The position numbers and the translations under genes were made by a program. From contig BNBA01000011.1 of the NCBI GenBank assembly GCA_014654535.1, forward strand, positions 1 to 64,000: 64,000 nt of DNA. The letters are read 5' to 3'. Under the pieces are notes generated by a model. It saw only the letters and a list, made by a program, of their open reading frames with translations. It did not search any database and was not told where the DNA came from. This document shows positions 46,064-57,826 of the stretch, piece by piece (position 1 is the first letter of the stretch; the number at the start of each line of letters is the position of its first letter). Source of the stretch: Xanthomonas boreopolis. GTDB lineage: Bacteria > Pseudomonadota > Gammaproteobacteria > Xanthomonadales > Xanthomonadaceae.

Positions 46064-47089
46064 ATGAACAACCCTGCCCGTCGTTTCACCGTCGCGGTCG
46101 TGGGCGCCACCGGCGCCGTCGGCGAAACCATGCTGTCCATCCTGGCCGAGCGCGATTTCCCGGTCGGCAAGCTGATCCCGCTGGCCTCGGCCCGTTCGGC
46201 CGGCAGCCAGATCGAGTACAAGGGCGAGAAGGTCGACGTGCTCGACCTGGAGACCTTCGACCCGGCCGGCGTGGACATCGCGCTGTTCTCGGCCGGCGGC
46301 GGCGTCTCCAAGGAGTACGCGCCGAAGTTCGCCGCCGCTGGTGCGGTGGTGATCGACAATTCCTCCACCTTCCGCTACGACGACGACGTGCCGCTGGTGG
46401 TCTCCGAGGTCAACCCGCACGCGCTCAAGAACCGTCCGCGCGGCATCGTCGCCAACCCGAACTGCTCGACCATGCAGCTGATGCCGGTGCTGGGCCCGAT
46501 CCACAAGGAATACGGCATCGAGCGCATCAACGTGGCCACCTACCAGTCGGTGTCCGGCGGCGGCCGCTCGGGCCTGGAGGAGCTGGGCAAGCAGACCGCG
46601 CAACTGCTCGCGTTCCAGGACATCGAGCCGAAGAAGTTCCAGGTGCAGATCGCCTTCAACCTGATCCCGCACATCGACGAGTTCCAGCCCAACGGCTACA
46701 CCAAGGAAGAGATGAAGCTGGTCTGGGAGACGCAGAAGATCCTGGAGGACAAGAACATCCTGGTGAACCCGACCGCGGTGCGCGTGCCGGTGTTCTACGG
46801 CCACTCCGAGGCGGTGAACATCGAGACCAGGAAGAAGATCACCCCGGAACAGGCGCGCGAGCTGCTGCGCCGTTCGCCGGGCGTGGAGGTAGTGGACGAG
46901 CAGAAGGCCGGCGGCTATCCGACCCCGGTGACCCATGCCTCCGGCAAGGACCCGGTGTTCGTCGGCCGCATCCGCGAGGACTTCTCGCATCCGCGCGGCC
47001 TGAACCTGTGGGTGGTGGCCGACAACATCCGCAAGGGCGCCGCGCTCAACGCGGTGCAGCTCGCCGAACTGGTCGCGCAGGAAGGCTGA
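46064..47089 (+). CDS. asd: Aspartate-semialdehyde dehydrogenase
   Basis: The 341-residue enzyme makes aspartate semialdehyde for lysine, threonine, methionine and diaminopimelate. The NADP-binding VAVVGATGAVGETML is at residues 9-23, the acyl-accepting Cys134 lies in VANPNCSTMQLMP, and the catalytic His is in RVPVFYGHSE. It is followed by a hairpin and a 372-bp gap before fimV. It is separated from the upstream dehydrogenase by 115 bp and starts at ATG 46064. Confidence 0.97.
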   Translation: MNNPARRFTVAVVGATGAVGETMLSILAERDFPVGKLIPLASARSAGSQIEYKGEKVDVLDLETFDPAGVDIALFSAGGGVSKEYAPKFAAAGAVVIDNSSTFRYDDDVPLVVSEVNPHALKNRPRGIVANPNCSTMQLMPVLGPIHKEYGIERINVATYQSVSGGGRSGLEELGKQTAQLLAFQDIEPKKFQVQIAFNLIPHIDEFQPNGYTKEEMKLVWETQKILEDKNILVNPTAVRVPVFYGHSEAVNIETRKKITPEQARELLRRSPGVEVVDEQKAGGYPTPVTHASGKDPVFVGRIREDFSHPRGLNLWVVADNIRKGAALNAVQLAELVAQEG

Positions 47090-47461
47090 AGCCCGGCCGG
47101 CGATGCGGTGCCGGCCATCGACGCCCCTCTCCCGTCGGAGAGGGGTTGCGGCGAGAGAGCGGGCTAAAGCCGTGTCGAGGGAACTGGAAATCATCGCATC
47201 GAAGAAGGCATCGTGGCCCGCCCGGTCGGGAAACGATCCGGGCTCCGCGATGGATTCCCGGGCCGATGCGCGGCGACGCGTTCTTCCATGTCGCCATCGG
47301 GGGGCCTTGCGGCGCGGTTGCGCCCGACCCACGGCCTTGGGGGCGGTATCCAGGCGTGTGCGAGCCGAGAGGAAGAAGGAACGCGGCCACCCGATGCCGA
47401 TCGGCACCGCGCGCGCCACGCGCAGTATTCGGATCAGGGGCTTGCGGCTATATTGGCGCCC
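47090..47461 (+). other. Intergenic region with a hairpin downstream of asd
   Basis: This 372-bp gap holds CCCCTCTCC-CGTC-GGAGAGGGG at 47124-47145, a 9-bp hairpin of the local repeat type that may end asd transcription. Towards the right a TATATT sequence (47449-47454) lies only seven bases before the fimV ATG, which would mean a leaderless transcript if it is a -10 box. A frame from 47213 continues into fimV but has no family similarity, so I see no gene here. Confidence 0.4.
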
Positions 47462-49222
47462 ATGAAACGTAGCGGCAGGGGCGCATTGCGCCCGTTACAA
47501 GGTCTGGGTGCATTGGTCCTGGCGCTTTGCAGCGGCGCGGCGGCGGCGCTGGGCCTGGGCGACATCCGGGTGCTGTCCGGGCCGGGGCAGCCGCTGGTCG
47601 CCGAGATCCCGGTGATCTCCAACGAGCCGGGCGAGCTGGAGAGCGCGCGCGTCGCGCTGGCCTCGCCGGAGACTTTCGAGCGGGTCGGGTTGGAACGCCC
47701 CACGGGATTGGTCAACGACCTGCAGTTCCAGTTCACGCAGGATGCGCGCGGTCGCGCGGTGATCCGGGTCACCAGCAGCGTGCCGGTCGAGCAGAAGGCG
47801 ATCGGTTTCCTGATCGAGGTGGATTGGGGCAGCGGCCGGCTGGTGCGCGAGTATTCCGCGTTGGTCGACGCGCCCAATGCCGCCACCGCGATCGCCGAGC
47901 CGGCGATCGAGGCGCCCCAGGCGGGCAACAGCGACGCGATCGTGCGCGAGTCGGCGCCGGCTGCCGCGCCATCGGCGGATGCGGCAGCCGCCGCACCGGC
48001 CGCGGCGCCAGCCGCACCGGCAGCCAGGCCCCAGCGTCCGCCGCCGGCCGCACCGGTATCCCCCGTGGCGCCGGGCGAGAACCTGGCCCCGGTGCGGCGC
48101 GGCCAGACGTTGTCGCAGATCGCCATGCAGTTGAACCGCGGCGCCGGCTATTCGCTCGACCAGACCATGCTGGCGCTGCTGCGGGCCAATCCGGAGGCCT
48201 TCATCGGCGGCAACATCAACCGGCTCAAGCAGGGCGCGGTGCTGCGCACGCCGCGGCAGGACGAGCTGGCGCAGATCGGCGCCTCGGAGGCCCGGGCGAT
48301 CGTGCGCGAACAGGCCGCGCAGTGGCGGCAGGCGCGCGCGCCGATTCCGCAGCCCGCGGAAGCGGGCGCGACGCCGCGGGCGGCGAGCGCCGCGCCGGCC
48401 GCGGCGACCGGCGCGCGGCTGGAGATCGCACCGGCCGTCGCCAGCGACGGCAACAAGGCAGGTACGACCACCGGCACCGGAGCCGGCGGCGAAGGGGACA
48501 GGCTCGTGAACGAACAACTGCAGCAGGCGAGGGAAGACGTCGCCACCCGCGATGCCGAGATCCAGGAGCTGCGCACGCGCGTGGCGGAGCTGGAAAAGCT
48601 GCAACAGCAGCAGGCCAGGCTGATCGCGATGAAGGATACGGACCTGGCCGCGGCGCAGCAGCGCCTGGCCCAGCAACGGCCTGCGGACGGGTCCGGCGGT
48701 TTCCCGATGTGGTTGTGGGGCGGCGTGGTGCTGGTGCTCGCGGGCATCGCCGCATGGCTGGCTTCGCGGCGGCGCAAGCCGTCGCCGTTCGCCGCGCCGC
48801 CGCGCCGCTTCGACGGCGCGGCGTTCGGCGCGACGACGACCGCGCCGGCCGCCGTGCAGGACGAGCCGGTGATCGGCGAGCGCGAATTCGACCACGACGT
48901 GGAGATCGAGGAAGCGTCCCTGCGCGCGGACGAGCGCATCGCGAGGAGCGAAGAGCCCGAAGCGCCCGTCGCGGAGGCGCCGCAGCCGCTCGAAGAGCGT
49001 CCGCTGCCGGCCGCGTGGGGGCCGACCTGGCATGCTCCGGAGGCGCCCTCGATCGCCCCGTTGAATCCGGCCCCGGCCGGCCGCGACAGGCTGGAGCTGG
49101 CGGTGGCCTATCTGGACCTGGGCGACAAGGAAACCGCGCGCAGCCTGCTGCTGGAGGTGGCGGCGAGCGGGGACCCGGACGCGCGTGCCGAGGCGTCCGC
49201 CTTGCTCAGCCGGATCGGCTGA
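47462..49222 (+). CDS. fimV: FimV-like peptidoglycan-binding protein
   Basis: This 586-residue protein is shorter than FimV of Pseudomonas (about 900 residues). It has a signal peptide ([14 protein letters not shown]), the N-terminal FimV domain ([19 protein letters not shown]), a proline/alanine-rich linker, a LysM-like segment ([19 protein letters not shown]), a coiled coil (residues 350-400), one membrane helix ([17 protein letters not shown]), an acidic cytosolic stretch and a C-terminal TPR-like FimV domain ([18 protein letters not shown]). FimV anchors polar complexes for type IV pili and secretion. The shortness comes from a reduced acidic region. The asd-fimV-truA order supports the identity. 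Confidence 0.88.
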   Translation: MKRSGRGALRPLQGLGALVLALCSGAAAALGLGDIRVLSGPGQPLVAEIPVISNEPGELESARVALASPETFERVGLERPTGLVNDLQFQFTQDARGRAVIRVTSSVPVEQKAIGFLIEVDWGSGRLVREYSALVDAPNAATAIAEPAIEAPQAGNSDAIVRESAPAAAPSADAAAAAPAAAPAAPAARPQRPPPAAPVSPVAPGENLAPVRRGQTLSQIAMQLNRGAGYSLDQTMLALLRANPEAFIGGNINRLKQGAVLRTPRQDELAQIGASEARAIVREQAAQWRQARAPIPQPAEAGATPRAASAAPAAATGARLEIAPAVASDGNKAGTTTGTGAGGEGDRLVNEQLQQAREDVATRDAEIQELRTRVAELEKLQQQQARLIAMKDTDLAAAQQRLAQQRPADGSGGFPMWLWGGVVLVLAGIAAWLASRRRKPSPFAAPPRRFDGAAFGATTTAPAAVQDEPVIGEREFDHDVEIEEASLRADERIARSEEPEAPVAEAPQPLEERPLPAAWGPTWHAPEAPSIAPLNPAPAGRDRLELAVAYLDLGDKETARSLLLEVAASGDPDARAEASALLSRIG

Positions 49223-49401
49223 AGCCACGTCCTCCGCGGGGCGGCGAAAGCCGCGCAAGGCTTCGACGAACGGCTCGCTCGGCAAGGCCCCGCCGCCTCG
49301 TGCGTGGCGGTTCGAACGCAAGGTTCCATCGTGTCCGTGTCGCTGCCGCGGCGGCAATCGTTCCGGCAAGTGCGGCCAAGATCCAATCAGTAGAGGTTCC
49401 G

Positions 49402-50175
49402 ATGCGCTACGCCATGGGCGTGGAATACGACGGCAGCGAGTTCCTGGGCTGGCAACAGCTCGGCGAGCATGGCGGCCCCAGCGTGCAGGCGACCTTGCAG
49501 GAGGCGCTGTCGTCGGTCGCCGCCGCGCCGGTGCAGGTGGTCTGCGCGGGGCGTACCGACGCGGGCGTGCACGGCGAATGCCAGGTGGTGCACTTCGACA
49601 GCGAAGCGAAGCGCGAGCCGCGCGGCTGGATGCTGGGCACGACCGCGCGCCTGCCGGCTTCGGTGGCGGTGCGTTGGTGCGTGCCGGTGGCGGACGAATT
49701 CAACGCCCGCTTTTCGGCGCGGGCGCGCCGCTACCGCTATCGCCTGCTCAACCGCCAGGTGCGCCCGGCGCTGCACCGGCAGACCCTGAGCTGGGAACGC
49801 CGGCCGCTGGACGCGGCGGCGATGCACGATGCCGCGCAGGCATTGCTGGGCGAGAACGACTTCAGCGCGTTCCGCAGCGTGCAGTGCCAGGCGCTGCACG
49901 CGCGCCGCGAGTTGCAATGGATCGACGTGCGCCGCGATGGAGACCTGGTCGAGATCGGCGTGCAGGCCAATGCATTCCTTCATCACATGGTGCGCAATAT
50001 CGTCGGTTCGCTGATTCTGGTCGGAGCCGGAGAAAGGCCGGTGGAGTGGATCGCGGAACTGCTCGCCGGGCGCGACCGCACCCTCGCGGGCCCGACCGCC
50101 CCCCCGCAGGGCCTGGTCTTCGTCGGGCCGCTGTATCCGGCAGAATGGCGCCTGCCACCCGAGGTCACCCTATGA
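49402..50175 (+). CDS. truA: tRNA pseudouridine(38-40) synthase
   Basis: The 257-residue enzyme makes pseudouridine in the tRNA anticodon arm. The catalytic Asp53 lies in [16 protein letters not shown], and [18 protein letters not shown] and [15 protein letters not shown] are family motifs. It follows fimV after about 180 bp and overlaps the trpF start by four bases. Longer frames crossing fimV and truA are in another phase and are not genes. Confidence 0.97.
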   Translation: MRYAMGVEYDGSEFLGWQQLGEHGGPSVQATLQEALSSVAAAPVQVVCAGRTDAGVHGECQVVHFDSEAKREPRGWMLGTTARLPASVAVRWCVPVADEFNARFSARARRYRYRLLNRQVRPALHRQTLSWERRPLDAAAMHDAAQALLGENDFSAFRSVQCQALHARRELQWIDVRRDGDLVEIGVQANAFLHHMVRNIVGSLILVGAGERPVEWIAELLAGRDRTLAGPTAPPQGLVFVGPLYPAEWRLPPEVTL

Positions 50176-50825
50176 GCCGAACCTTCTACCGTACCCGTAT
50201 CAAGTTCTGTGGCATGACCCGGGCGGGCGACATCCGCCTGGCCGGCGAGCTGGGCGTGGATGCGGTGGGCTTCATCTTCGCGCACGGCAGCTCGCGCCGG
50301 GTCGCGCCGACCGAGGCGCGCGCGATGCGCCAGGCGATCGCGCCGATGGTCGACGTGGTGGCGCTGTTCCGCAACAACCCGAAGGAGGAAGTGCGCGAGG
50401 TGCTGCGCACGGTGCGGCCGACCCTGCTGCAGTTCCACGGCGAGGAAGACGACGCGTTCTGCCGCAGTTTCAACTTGCCGTACCTGAAGGCGGTGCCGAT
50501 GGGCGGCGAGGAGGTCAGCGCGCGCGGCCTGCAGTTGGCGCACCCGAACGCGTCCGGCTTCCTGTTCGACAGCCATGCGCCGGGCGCCAGCGGCGGCAGC
50601 GGCCTGACCTTCGACTGGGCGCGCCTGCCGACCGGGCTGCACCGGCCGTTCCTGCTCGCCGGCGGCATCACCCCGGACAACGTGTTCGACGCGATCGTCG
50701 CGACGCTGCCCTGGGGCGTGGACGTGTCCAGCGGTATCGAGCTGTCGCCGGGCATCAAGGACGGCGACAAGATGCGCCGCTTCGTCGAGGAAGTGCGGCG
50801 CGCGGACTGCCACGAACTGGGGTGA
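50172..50825 (+). CDS. trpF: Phosphoribosylanthranilate isomerase
   Basis: The 217-residue (beta/alpha)8 enzyme performs the third step of tryptophan synthesis. The catalytic Cys is in [36 protein letters not shown] and the phosphate-binding [11 protein letters not shown] and VDVSSGIE follow. It is a separate gene, not fused to trpC as in enterobacteria. It overlaps truA, and its stop lies about 60 bp before the convergent end of the LysR gene. Confidence 0.97.
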   Translation: MSRTFYRTRIKFCGMTRAGDIRLAGELGVDAVGFIFAHGSSRRVAPTEARAMRQAIAPMVDVVALFRNNPKEEVREVLRTVRPTLLQFHGEEDDAFCRSFNLPYLKAVPMGGEEVSARGLQLAHPNASGFLFDSHAPGASGGSGLTFDWARLPTGLHRPFLLAGGITPDNVFDAIVATLPWGVDVSSGIELSPGIKDGDKMRRFVEEVRRADCHELG

Positions 50826-50886
50826 TCCCTTTCGCGGCGGAGCGGCTCCGGAGCGGCGGCCGCTCCCGATGGCCGGAGGGCGCGGG

Positions 50887-51774
50887 TCAGCGCTCCAGTT
50901 CCTCGCGGAACCATCGGGCCAGCCGCTCCACGCGCGGGTCCGGGTTGCGACGCAGCCGGCACAGCGCCCAGCGCGCCGGCGTCTCCACGAAGCCCCAGGG
51001 GGCGATCAGCCGGCCGGTCGCGAGGTCTTCGCTGACCAGCGGCTGCGGCGCGATCGCGATGCCAAGGCCGGCCACGGCCGCTTCCAGCAGATAAAGCAGG
51101 TGCTCGAACTCGCTGCCGTGGCGCAGCGCAGCGGCCTCCATTCCATGCGCGGCAGCCCAGTCGGGCCAGGCCTGCGGGCGCGACCGCGTGTGCAGCAGCG
51201 GGTAGTCGAGCAGGCGCTGCGGCGCGCTGCCGACAAGCCGGGCGACGTCCGGATGGTGCGGGCTCAGGACCGGGCCGATCCGTTCCGGCCCAAGGTCGGA
51301 TACCTGCCACTCGGATGGCCACGGGGGCGCCGCCAGCAACAGCATCGCGTCGAGCCCGGGCAGGTGCGGTTCGGGCGCCTGTTCGCGTGCCGACAGGTGC
51401 AACCGGACTGCCGGCAAGGCCTGCTCCAGCCGGCCCAGGCGCGGGATCAGCCAGCGTGCCAGCAGGCTGCCCGAGCACCCCAGGACCAAGGGCGTCTCGG
51501 CCGGCAGGCGGCGCAGTTGGGTCCAGGCGTCGCCGAGCTGGGCGAAGGCTTCGCTGGCGGCTTCGCGCAGGCGCTCGCCCGCCGGGGTCAGGGCCAGGCC
51601 TCGCCCGGCCTTGGCGAACAGGGCGGTGCCCAGGGCCTGCTCCAGCGTGCGGACGTGCCGGCTGACCGCCCCGTGGGTGACGTGCAGTTCGTCGGCGGCC
51701 CGGCTGACGCTGCCCAGCCGGGCCGCGGCCTCGAAGGCGCGAAGGGCGGCAAGCGGGGGCAGGGGAGAGGTCAT
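50887..51774 (-). CDS. trpI: LysR-family regulator, TrpI-like
   Basis: The 295-residue protein has an N-terminal helix-turn-helix in [20 protein letters not shown] with [15 protein letters not shown], and an effector domain with the segments [26 protein letters not shown], and [13 protein letters not shown]. This matches the TrpI branch of the family, the activator of trpBA in Pseudomonas that senses indoleglycerol phosphate. Placement directly divergent from trpB supports that role. ATG 51774 is taken as the start; the regulator is probably autoregulated through the shared 118-bp region. Confidence 0.85.
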   Translation of the reverse strand: MTSPLPPLAALRAFEAAARLGSVSRAADELHVTHGAVSRHVRTLEQALGTALFAKAGRGLALTPAGERLREAASEAFAQLGDAWTQLRRLPAETPLVLGCSGSLLARWLIPRLGRLEQALPAVRLHLSAREQAPEPHLPGLDAMLLLAAPPWPSEWQVSDLGPERIGPVLSPHHPDVARLVGSAPQRLLDYPLLHTRSRPQAWPDWAAAHGMEAAALRHGSEFEHLLYLLEAAVAGLGIAIAPQPLVSEDLATGRLIAPWGFVETPARWALCRLRRNPDPRVERLARWFREELER

Positions 51775-51892
51775 GATGTGTGAGTATAGATCACGCATCG
51801 TGCGCAATCGTCGATTTTTCCGGGGTGCCCAGGCGCGCTAGAGTGGCGTCCAAACCATTGTTCCCCGCGTTCCGCGGGATGGAATCTCCCCG
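51775..51892. promoter_or_regulatory. Divergent trpI-trpB control region
   Basis: Between the two starts there is a minus-strand TATACT (51783-51788), placing the regulator's transcript start very close to its ATG, a small dyad CACG-CAT-CGTG at 51792-51802, and on the plus strand TAGAGT near 51839-51844 as a weak -10 for trpB. The dyad between the promoters is a fitting TrpI site. Confidence 0.45.
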
Positions 51893-53110
<1,218 letters not shown>

Positions 53111-53118
53111 ACCTTTCC

Positions 53119-53269
53119 CTCTTCTCCCGTTCGGGAGAAGAGCTTGCCCCGCGAAGGCGGGGATGGCGCGAAGCGGCGGACGAGGGCAGCAGGCGGAGCC
53201 TTGCATGCCCGAATTCCGCGAGGCTTCGCCCGTACCCTCACCCCGACCCCTCTCCCGATCGGAGAGGGG
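53119..53269. repeat. Two hairpins and repeat sequence between trpB and trpA
   Basis: CTCTTCTCCCG-TT-CGGGAGAAGAG at 53119-53142 and CCCCTCTCC...GGAGAGGGG at 53247-53269 are strong hairpins, with a GTACCCTCACCCCGACCC stretch before the second. They are of the same type as the gaps at 2796, 40850 and 47124. The trpB and trpA genes, usually overlapping, are thus separated by 177 bp. Confidence 0.75.
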
Positions 53270-53287
53270 CTTACAGGCAGCCCGTCC

Positions 53288-54091
53288 ATGAGCCGTATCG
53301 CAGAGAAGTTCTCCCAGCTTCAGTCCCAGGGCCGCAAGGCGCTGATCCCCTTCGTCACCGCCGGCGATCCCTCGCTGGAGGCGACCGTGCCGCTGATGCA
53401 CGCGCTGGTGCGTGCCGGCGCCGACGTGCTCGAGCTCGGCGTGCCGTTCTCCGATCCGATGGCCGACGGCCCGACCATCCAGCGCAGCTCCGAGCGCGCG
53501 CTGGCGCGCGGCGCCGGCCTGGCCTACGTGCTGGAGGCGGTGCACGAGTTCCGCCGCGAGGACGCTTCCACCCCCGTGGTGCTGATGGGCTACCTCAACC
53601 CGATCGAGATCCACGGCACGGAGCGCTTCGCCAAGGAGGCGGTCAAGGCGGGCGTCGACGGCGTGCTGCTGGTCGACCTGCCGCCGGAAGAGGCCGCCGA
53701 GACCCGCGCGATCTTCACTGCCGCCGGGCTGGACCTGATCGTGCTGGCCGCACCGACCACGACCGACGCCCGCCTGGCGACCCTGTGCGATACCGCGCAG
53801 GGCTATCTCTACTACGTCAGCTTCGCCGGCGTGACCGGCGCGGACCGGCTCGATACGCGGTCGGCCGGCGATCGCCTGCGGCGGATCCGCGAGCGCGCAA
53901 AGGTGCCGGTGGTGGCCGGCTTCGGCATCAAGGACGCGGCCAGCGCCGCGGCGATGGCGGTCGACGCCGACGGCGTGGTGGTCGGCAGCGCGCTGGTGGC
54001 GGCGCTGGCCGAGGCCGGCGATACCGCGACGGCCCGCCAGCGCGCCGAGGCCTTCCTGGCGCCGTTGCGGGCCGCGCTGGACGCCGGCTGA
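53288..54091 (+). CDS. trpA: Tryptophan synthase alpha chain
   Basis: The 267-residue TIM-barrel subunit splits indoleglycerol phosphate. LIPFVTAGDPSLEATV carries the active-site acid region (E. coli Glu49 lies in LELGVPFSDP, here VLELGVPFSDPMADGP), with VLMGYLNPIE (Asn and Pro), DGVLLVDLPPEEA, YLYYVSFAGVTGA and PVVAGFGIKD as further motifs. It starts 18 bp after the second hairpin and ends about 180 bp before accD. Confidence 0.97.
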   Translation: MSRIAEKFSQLQSQGRKALIPFVTAGDPSLEATVPLMHALVRAGADVLELGVPFSDPMADGPTIQRSSERALARGAGLAYVLEAVHEFRREDASTPVVLMGYLNPIEIHGTERFAKEAVKAGVDGVLLVDLPPEEAAETRAIFTAAGLDLIVLAAPTTTDARLATLCDTAQGYLYYVSFAGVTGADRLDTRSAGDRLRRIRERAKVPVVAGFGIKDAASAAAMAVDADGVVVGSALVAALAEAGDTATARQRAEAFLAPLRAALDAG

Positions 54092-54274
54092 GCGGTCCGC
54101 CGGCGCAGCGTCCGGCGAGACCCGCGGGCAAGCGGGCGCAACCCATCCTGCAGCACAGGCCCGGCGGGGGCGGCGCTCCATTCGGTGCCGTCCTGCACCC
54201 CAATGGGGCGCCGAGTTAGACTGTCGCCCCTCTGCGGTCCCCCGGGGCCGCCCTGCATGGATTTTTCATACCGC

Positions 54275-55156
54275 ATGAGCTGGCTCAGCAAATTGATGCC
54301 CTCCGGCATCCGCACCGACAACACCCAGAGCAAGAAGCGCAGCGTTCCCGAGGGCCTGTGGGAAAAGTGCAGCAACTGCGGCGCGGCACTGTACCGGCCC
54401 GAGCTGGAGGAGAACCTCGAGGTCTGCCCGAAGTGCGGCCACCACATGCCGATCCGCGCGCGCGCGCGCCTGGCGGCGCTGTTCGATCCGGACAGCACCA
54501 CCGAGATCGCCGCCGGGCTCAGCCCGACCGACGTGCTCAAGTTCAAGGACCAGAAGAAGTACGTCGACCGCATCAAGGCCACCCAGAAGAGCACCGGCGA
54601 GTACGACGCGCTGGTGGCGATGCGCGGCCTGCTCAAGGGGCGCCCGCTGGTGGCCGCGTCGTTCGACTTCGCCTACATGGGCGGCTCGATGGGATCGGTG
54701 GTCGGCGAGCGCTTCGCGCGGGCGGCCGAGGTCGCGCTCGAAGCCGGCTGCCCGTACGTCTGCTTCTCCGCCAGCGGTGGCGCGCGCATGCAGGAAGGCC
54801 TGTTCTCGCTGATGCAGATGGCCAAGACCTCCGCCGCGCTGGGCCGCCTGCGCGAGGCCGGCCTGCCGTACATCTCGGTGCTGACCCATCCGACCACCGG
54901 CGGCGTGTCGGCCTCGTTCGCGATGCTGGGCGACATCAACATCGCCGAGCCGCAGGCCCTGATCGGCTTTGCCGGCCCGCGCGTGATCGAGCAGACCGTG
55001 CGCGAGAAGCTGCCGGAAGGCTTCCAGCGTTCCGAATTCCTGCTCGAGCACGGCGCCATCGACCAGATCTGCGACCGCCGCGAACTGCGCGACCGCCTCG
55101 CCGACCTGACCGCGCTGATGATGCGCCAGCCGATGCCGCAGGAGAGCGCGGCATGA
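54275..55156 (+). CDS. accD: Acetyl-CoA carboxylase carboxyltransferase beta subunit
   Basis: The 293-residue subunit transfers carboxyl from biotin to acetyl-CoA in fatty acid synthesis. A zinc ribbon is formed by Cys32, Cys35, Cys51 and Cys54 (WEKCSNCG and VCPKCGHH), followed by the carboxyltransferase core with [28 protein letters not shown] and [13 protein letters not shown]. The start at 54275 (MSWLSKL) matches E. coli MSWIERI; an upstream ATG at 54257 is possible. The trpA-accD order is common in this group and usually continues to folC; here glmM follows instead. Confidence 0.97.
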   Translation: MSWLSKLMPSGIRTDNTQSKKRSVPEGLWEKCSNCGAALYRPELEENLEVCPKCGHHMPIRARARLAALFDPDSTTEIAAGLSPTDVLKFKDQKKYVDRIKATQKSTGEYDALVAMRGLLKGRPLVAASFDFAYMGGSMGSVVGERFARAAEVALEAGCPYVCFSASGGARMQEGLFSLMQMAKTSAALGRLREAGLPYISVLTHPTTGGVSASFAMLGDINIAEPQALIGFAGPRVIEQTVREKLPEGFQRSEFLLEHGAIDQICDRRELRDRLADLTALMMRQPMPQESAA

Positions 55157-55256
55157 GGCCGGGAAGCGCGGGGGCCGGAAGGGCCGATTGCCGTTCCGTT
55201 TCCCGCCTGCAGGGGCGGCGGGGCGGCTCCTGCCCTCAGCGGGTCCCGGCTTTCCC

Positions 55257-56618
55257 ATGAGCGCCCGCAAGTACTTCGGCACCGACGGCATCCGCGGCCG
55301 GGTCGGGCAGGGGCCGATCTCGGCCGATTTCGTGCTGCGCCTGGGCAATGCGCTCGGCCGCGTGCTCGGGCAGAAGCGCGCCGGCGGCAAGCGGCCGATG
55401 GTGCTGATCGGCAAGGACACGCGCATTTCCGGCTACATGTTCGAGGCCGCGCTGGAGGCCGGGCTGGTCGCCGCCGGCGCCGACGTGCAGCTGATCGGGC
55501 CGATGCCGACCCCGGCGGTGGCGTTCCTGACGAACACCTTGCAGGCCGATGCCGGCATCGTCATCAGCGCCTCGCACAATCCGCACTACGACAACGGCAT
55601 CAAGTTCTTCTCCGCCGACGGCGAGAAGCTCGACGACGCCACCGAGGCGGCGATCGAGGCCGCGCTGGACGAGCCGTTCTTCACCGTCGAGTCCGAAGGC
55701 CTCGGCAAGGCCGCGCGCGCGCGCGACGCGATCGGGCGCTACATCGAGTTCTGCAAGGCCAGCGTGCCGCGCGGCTTCGACTTGCGCGGCATCCGCATGG
55801 TGCTCGATTGCGCGCACGGGGCCACCTACCACATCGCGCCGATGCTGTTCCGCGAACTGGGCGCCGAGGTGACCGTGATCGGCGCCGCGCCCGATGGGCT
55901 GAACATCAACGCCGGCGTGGGCTCGACCCACATCGACAACCTCGCCCTCAAGGTGCGCGAGGTCGGCGCCGATCTCGGCATCGCCTTCGACGGCGACGGC
56001 GACCGCGTGCTGATGGCCGACGACCAGGGCAACCCGGTCGACGGCGACGACCTGCTGTACGTGCTGGCGCGCGCCTGGCAGGCCAGCGGCCGCCTGAAGG
56101 GCGCGGTGGTCGGCACGCTGATGACCAACTACGGCCTGGAGAAGGCCCTGGCCGGCCTGGACATCCCGTTCAAGCGGGTCAACGTCGGCGACCGCTACGT
56201 GCACCAGGCGCTGGTCGAAGGGCAGGGCGTGCTGGGCGGCGAGACCTCCGGCCACGTGCTGTGCCTGGACCGCGCCACCACCGGCGACGGTATCGTCAGC
56301 GCGCTGCAGGTGCTGGAGGTGCTGCGCCGCGACGGCGTCTCGCTGCGCCAGGCGTTGTCGGGCCTGCAGAAGGTGCCGCAGAAAACCGTCAACGTCCGCC
56401 TCGAGGGCGCCAATGCCAAGGCGGCCGTCGCCGATGCCGGCGTGCAGCACGCGCTGCAGCAGGCGCAGGCGGCGGTGCAGGGGCGTGGTCGCGCGTTCCT
56501 GCGCCCGTCCGGCACCGAGCCGGTGGTGCGGGTCACCGTCGAGGCCGGCGACGAAGCGTTGATGCAGTCCACGCTCGACCGCCTCTCGGCCGCGGTGCGC
56601 CAGGCCGCGGCGGCCTGA
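55257..56618 (+). CDS. glmM: Phosphoglucosamine mutase
   Basis: The 453-residue enzyme converts glucosamine-6-phosphate to glucosamine-1-phosphate for peptidoglycan and lipopolysaccharide. The phosphoserine is Ser106 in [13 protein letters not shown], the metal site is [10 protein letters not shown], and GGETSGHVL and [11 protein letters not shown] complete the sugar-phosphate pocket. The N-terminus [13 protein letters not shown] confirms GlmM over PGM or PMM. It starts 100 bp after accD. Confidence 0.97.
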   Translation: MSARKYFGTDGIRGRVGQGPISADFVLRLGNALGRVLGQKRAGGKRPMVLIGKDTRISGYMFEAALEAGLVAAGADVQLIGPMPTPAVAFLTNTLQADAGIVISASHNPHYDNGIKFFSADGEKLDDATEAAIEAALDEPFFTVESEGLGKAARARDAIGRYIEFCKASVPRGFDLRGIRMVLDCAHGATYHIAPMLFRELGAEVTVIGAAPDGLNINAGVGSTHIDNLALKVREVGADLGIAFDGDGDRVLMADDQGNPVDGDDLLYVLARAWQASGRLKGAVVGTLMTNYGLEKALAGLDIPFKRVNVGDRYVHQALVEGQGVLGGETSGHVLCLDRATTGDGIVSALQVLEVLRRDGVSLRQALSGLQKVPQKTVNVRLEGANAKAAVADAGVQHALQQAQAAVQGRGRAFLRPSGTEPVVRVTVEAGDEALMQSTLDRLSAAVRQAAAA

Positions 56619-56673
56619 ACCGTTCCCCGCCAGGCCGCCCATGCGCGCCGGCCACCTTCCTGGAGTCAAGACG

Positions 56674-57612
56674 ATGAGTTCCCGCATTCCCACCCTCGAC
56701 ATCACCCGCTTCGAAAGCGACCGCGACGCCTTCGTCGCGGAGCTGGGCGCCGCGTACCGCGAATGGGGCTTCGCCGGCATCCGCAACCACGGCATCCCGC
56801 AGGCCGAGATCGATCGCGCCTACGAGGCGTTCAAGGCGTTCTTCGCGCTGCCGGAGGACGTCAAGAAGAAGTACCACGTGCCGGGCGGCGGCGGCGCGCG
56901 CGGCTACACCGCGTTCGGCGTCGAAACGGCCAAGGACTCCAAGCACTTCGACCTGAAGGAGTTCTGGCACATCGGGCGCGAGATCCCGGACGACTCCAAG
57001 TACCGCGACGTGATGCCGCCGAACCTGTGGCCGGTCGAGGTCCCGGGCTTCCGCGAGGCCGGCTACGGCCTGTACCAGGCGCTGGACAAGCTCGGCTCCA
57101 AGGTGCTGTCGGCCCTGGCCCTGCACATCGGGCTGCCGGCGGACTACTTCGCCGACAAGACCGACAACGGCAATTCGATCCTGCGGCCGATCCACTACCC
57201 GCCGATCACCGCCGACGACATCCCGAACGTGCGCGCCGGCGCGCACGAGGACATCAACCTGATCACCCTGCTGGTCGGGGCCAGCGCCGCCGGCCTGGAA
57301 GTGAAGTCCAAGCAGGGCGAGTGGGTGCCGTTCACCTCGGACGCGGACACCATCGTGGTCAACATCGGCGACATGCTGCAGCGCCTGACCAACCACGTGT
57401 ACCCGTCCACCACCCACCGCGTGGTGAACCCGCCGGGCGAGGAGGCGCGCAAGCCGCGCTATTCGGTGCCGTTCTTCCTGCACCCGAACCCGGATTTCCT
57501 GATCGACGTGCTGCCCTCGACGATCACCCCGGACAACCCCAAGCGCTACCCGGAGCCGATCACCGCGCAGGGGTACCTGGAGGAGCGCCTGCGCGAGATC
57601 AAGCTCAAGTAG
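56674..57612 (+). CDS. 2-oxoglutarate/Fe(II) oxygenase, isopenicillin N synthase-like
   Basis: The 312-residue protein has an N-terminal DIOX_N region (GFAGIRNHGIPQAEIDRAYE) and a double-stranded beta-helix core. The iron ligands are His191 and Asp193 in GAHEDINLIT and His248 in STTHRVVNPP, with the 2-oxoglutarate contacts in PRYSVPFF. The closest pattern is the isopenicillin N synthase-type oxygenases of gammaproteobacteria. No secondary-metabolite genes adjoin it, so the substrate is unknown. ATG 56674 was chosen over an ATG 33 bases upstream. Confidence 0.88.
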   Translation: MSSRIPTLDITRFESDRDAFVAELGAAYREWGFAGIRNHGIPQAEIDRAYEAFKAFFALPEDVKKKYHVPGGGGARGYTAFGVETAKDSKHFDLKEFWHIGREIPDDSKYRDVMPPNLWPVEVPGFREAGYGLYQALDKLGSKVLSALALHIGLPADYFADKTDNGNSILRPIHYPPITADDIPNVRAGAHEDINLITLLVGASAAGLEVKSKQGEWVPFTSDADTIVVNIGDMLQRLTNHVYPSTTHRVVNPPGEEARKPRYSVPFFLHPNPDFLIDVLPSTITPDNPKRYPEPITAQGYLEERLREIKLK

Positions 57613-57700
57613 CGCCGGGCGGCGCCCGGCGGGCTCGGGATCCACGGTCGCACGGGGTTCCTCGGCGCCGGGAGGGCGGGTCCGGCGGCAGGCGACCAGG

Positions 57701-57732
57701 GACAAGGGCCGGTCAATCGACCGGCCCTTGTC
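57701..57732 (+). terminator. Hairpin between the 2OG oxygenase and tpiA
   Basis: GACAAGGGCCGGTC pairs perfectly with GACCGGCCCTTGTC over a 4-nt loop (14 bp). The T-tract is weak (GTCGTGT), so this may be a terminator of moderate strength or a hairpin in a long transcript. Confidence 0.55.
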
Positions 57733-57826
57733 GTGTCCGGCATGTCCCGTCGCTGTCCATCCATAACCTGACGGAAGCGGTCGATAGATTATCCTTATAC
57801 CTTTGGCATGTTCCCGAGGAGTCTCG

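Noticed and set aside
47213-47461. An N-terminal extension of fimV
   Set aside because: The extra part has no family similarity, and a normal signal peptide begins at the 47462 ATG.
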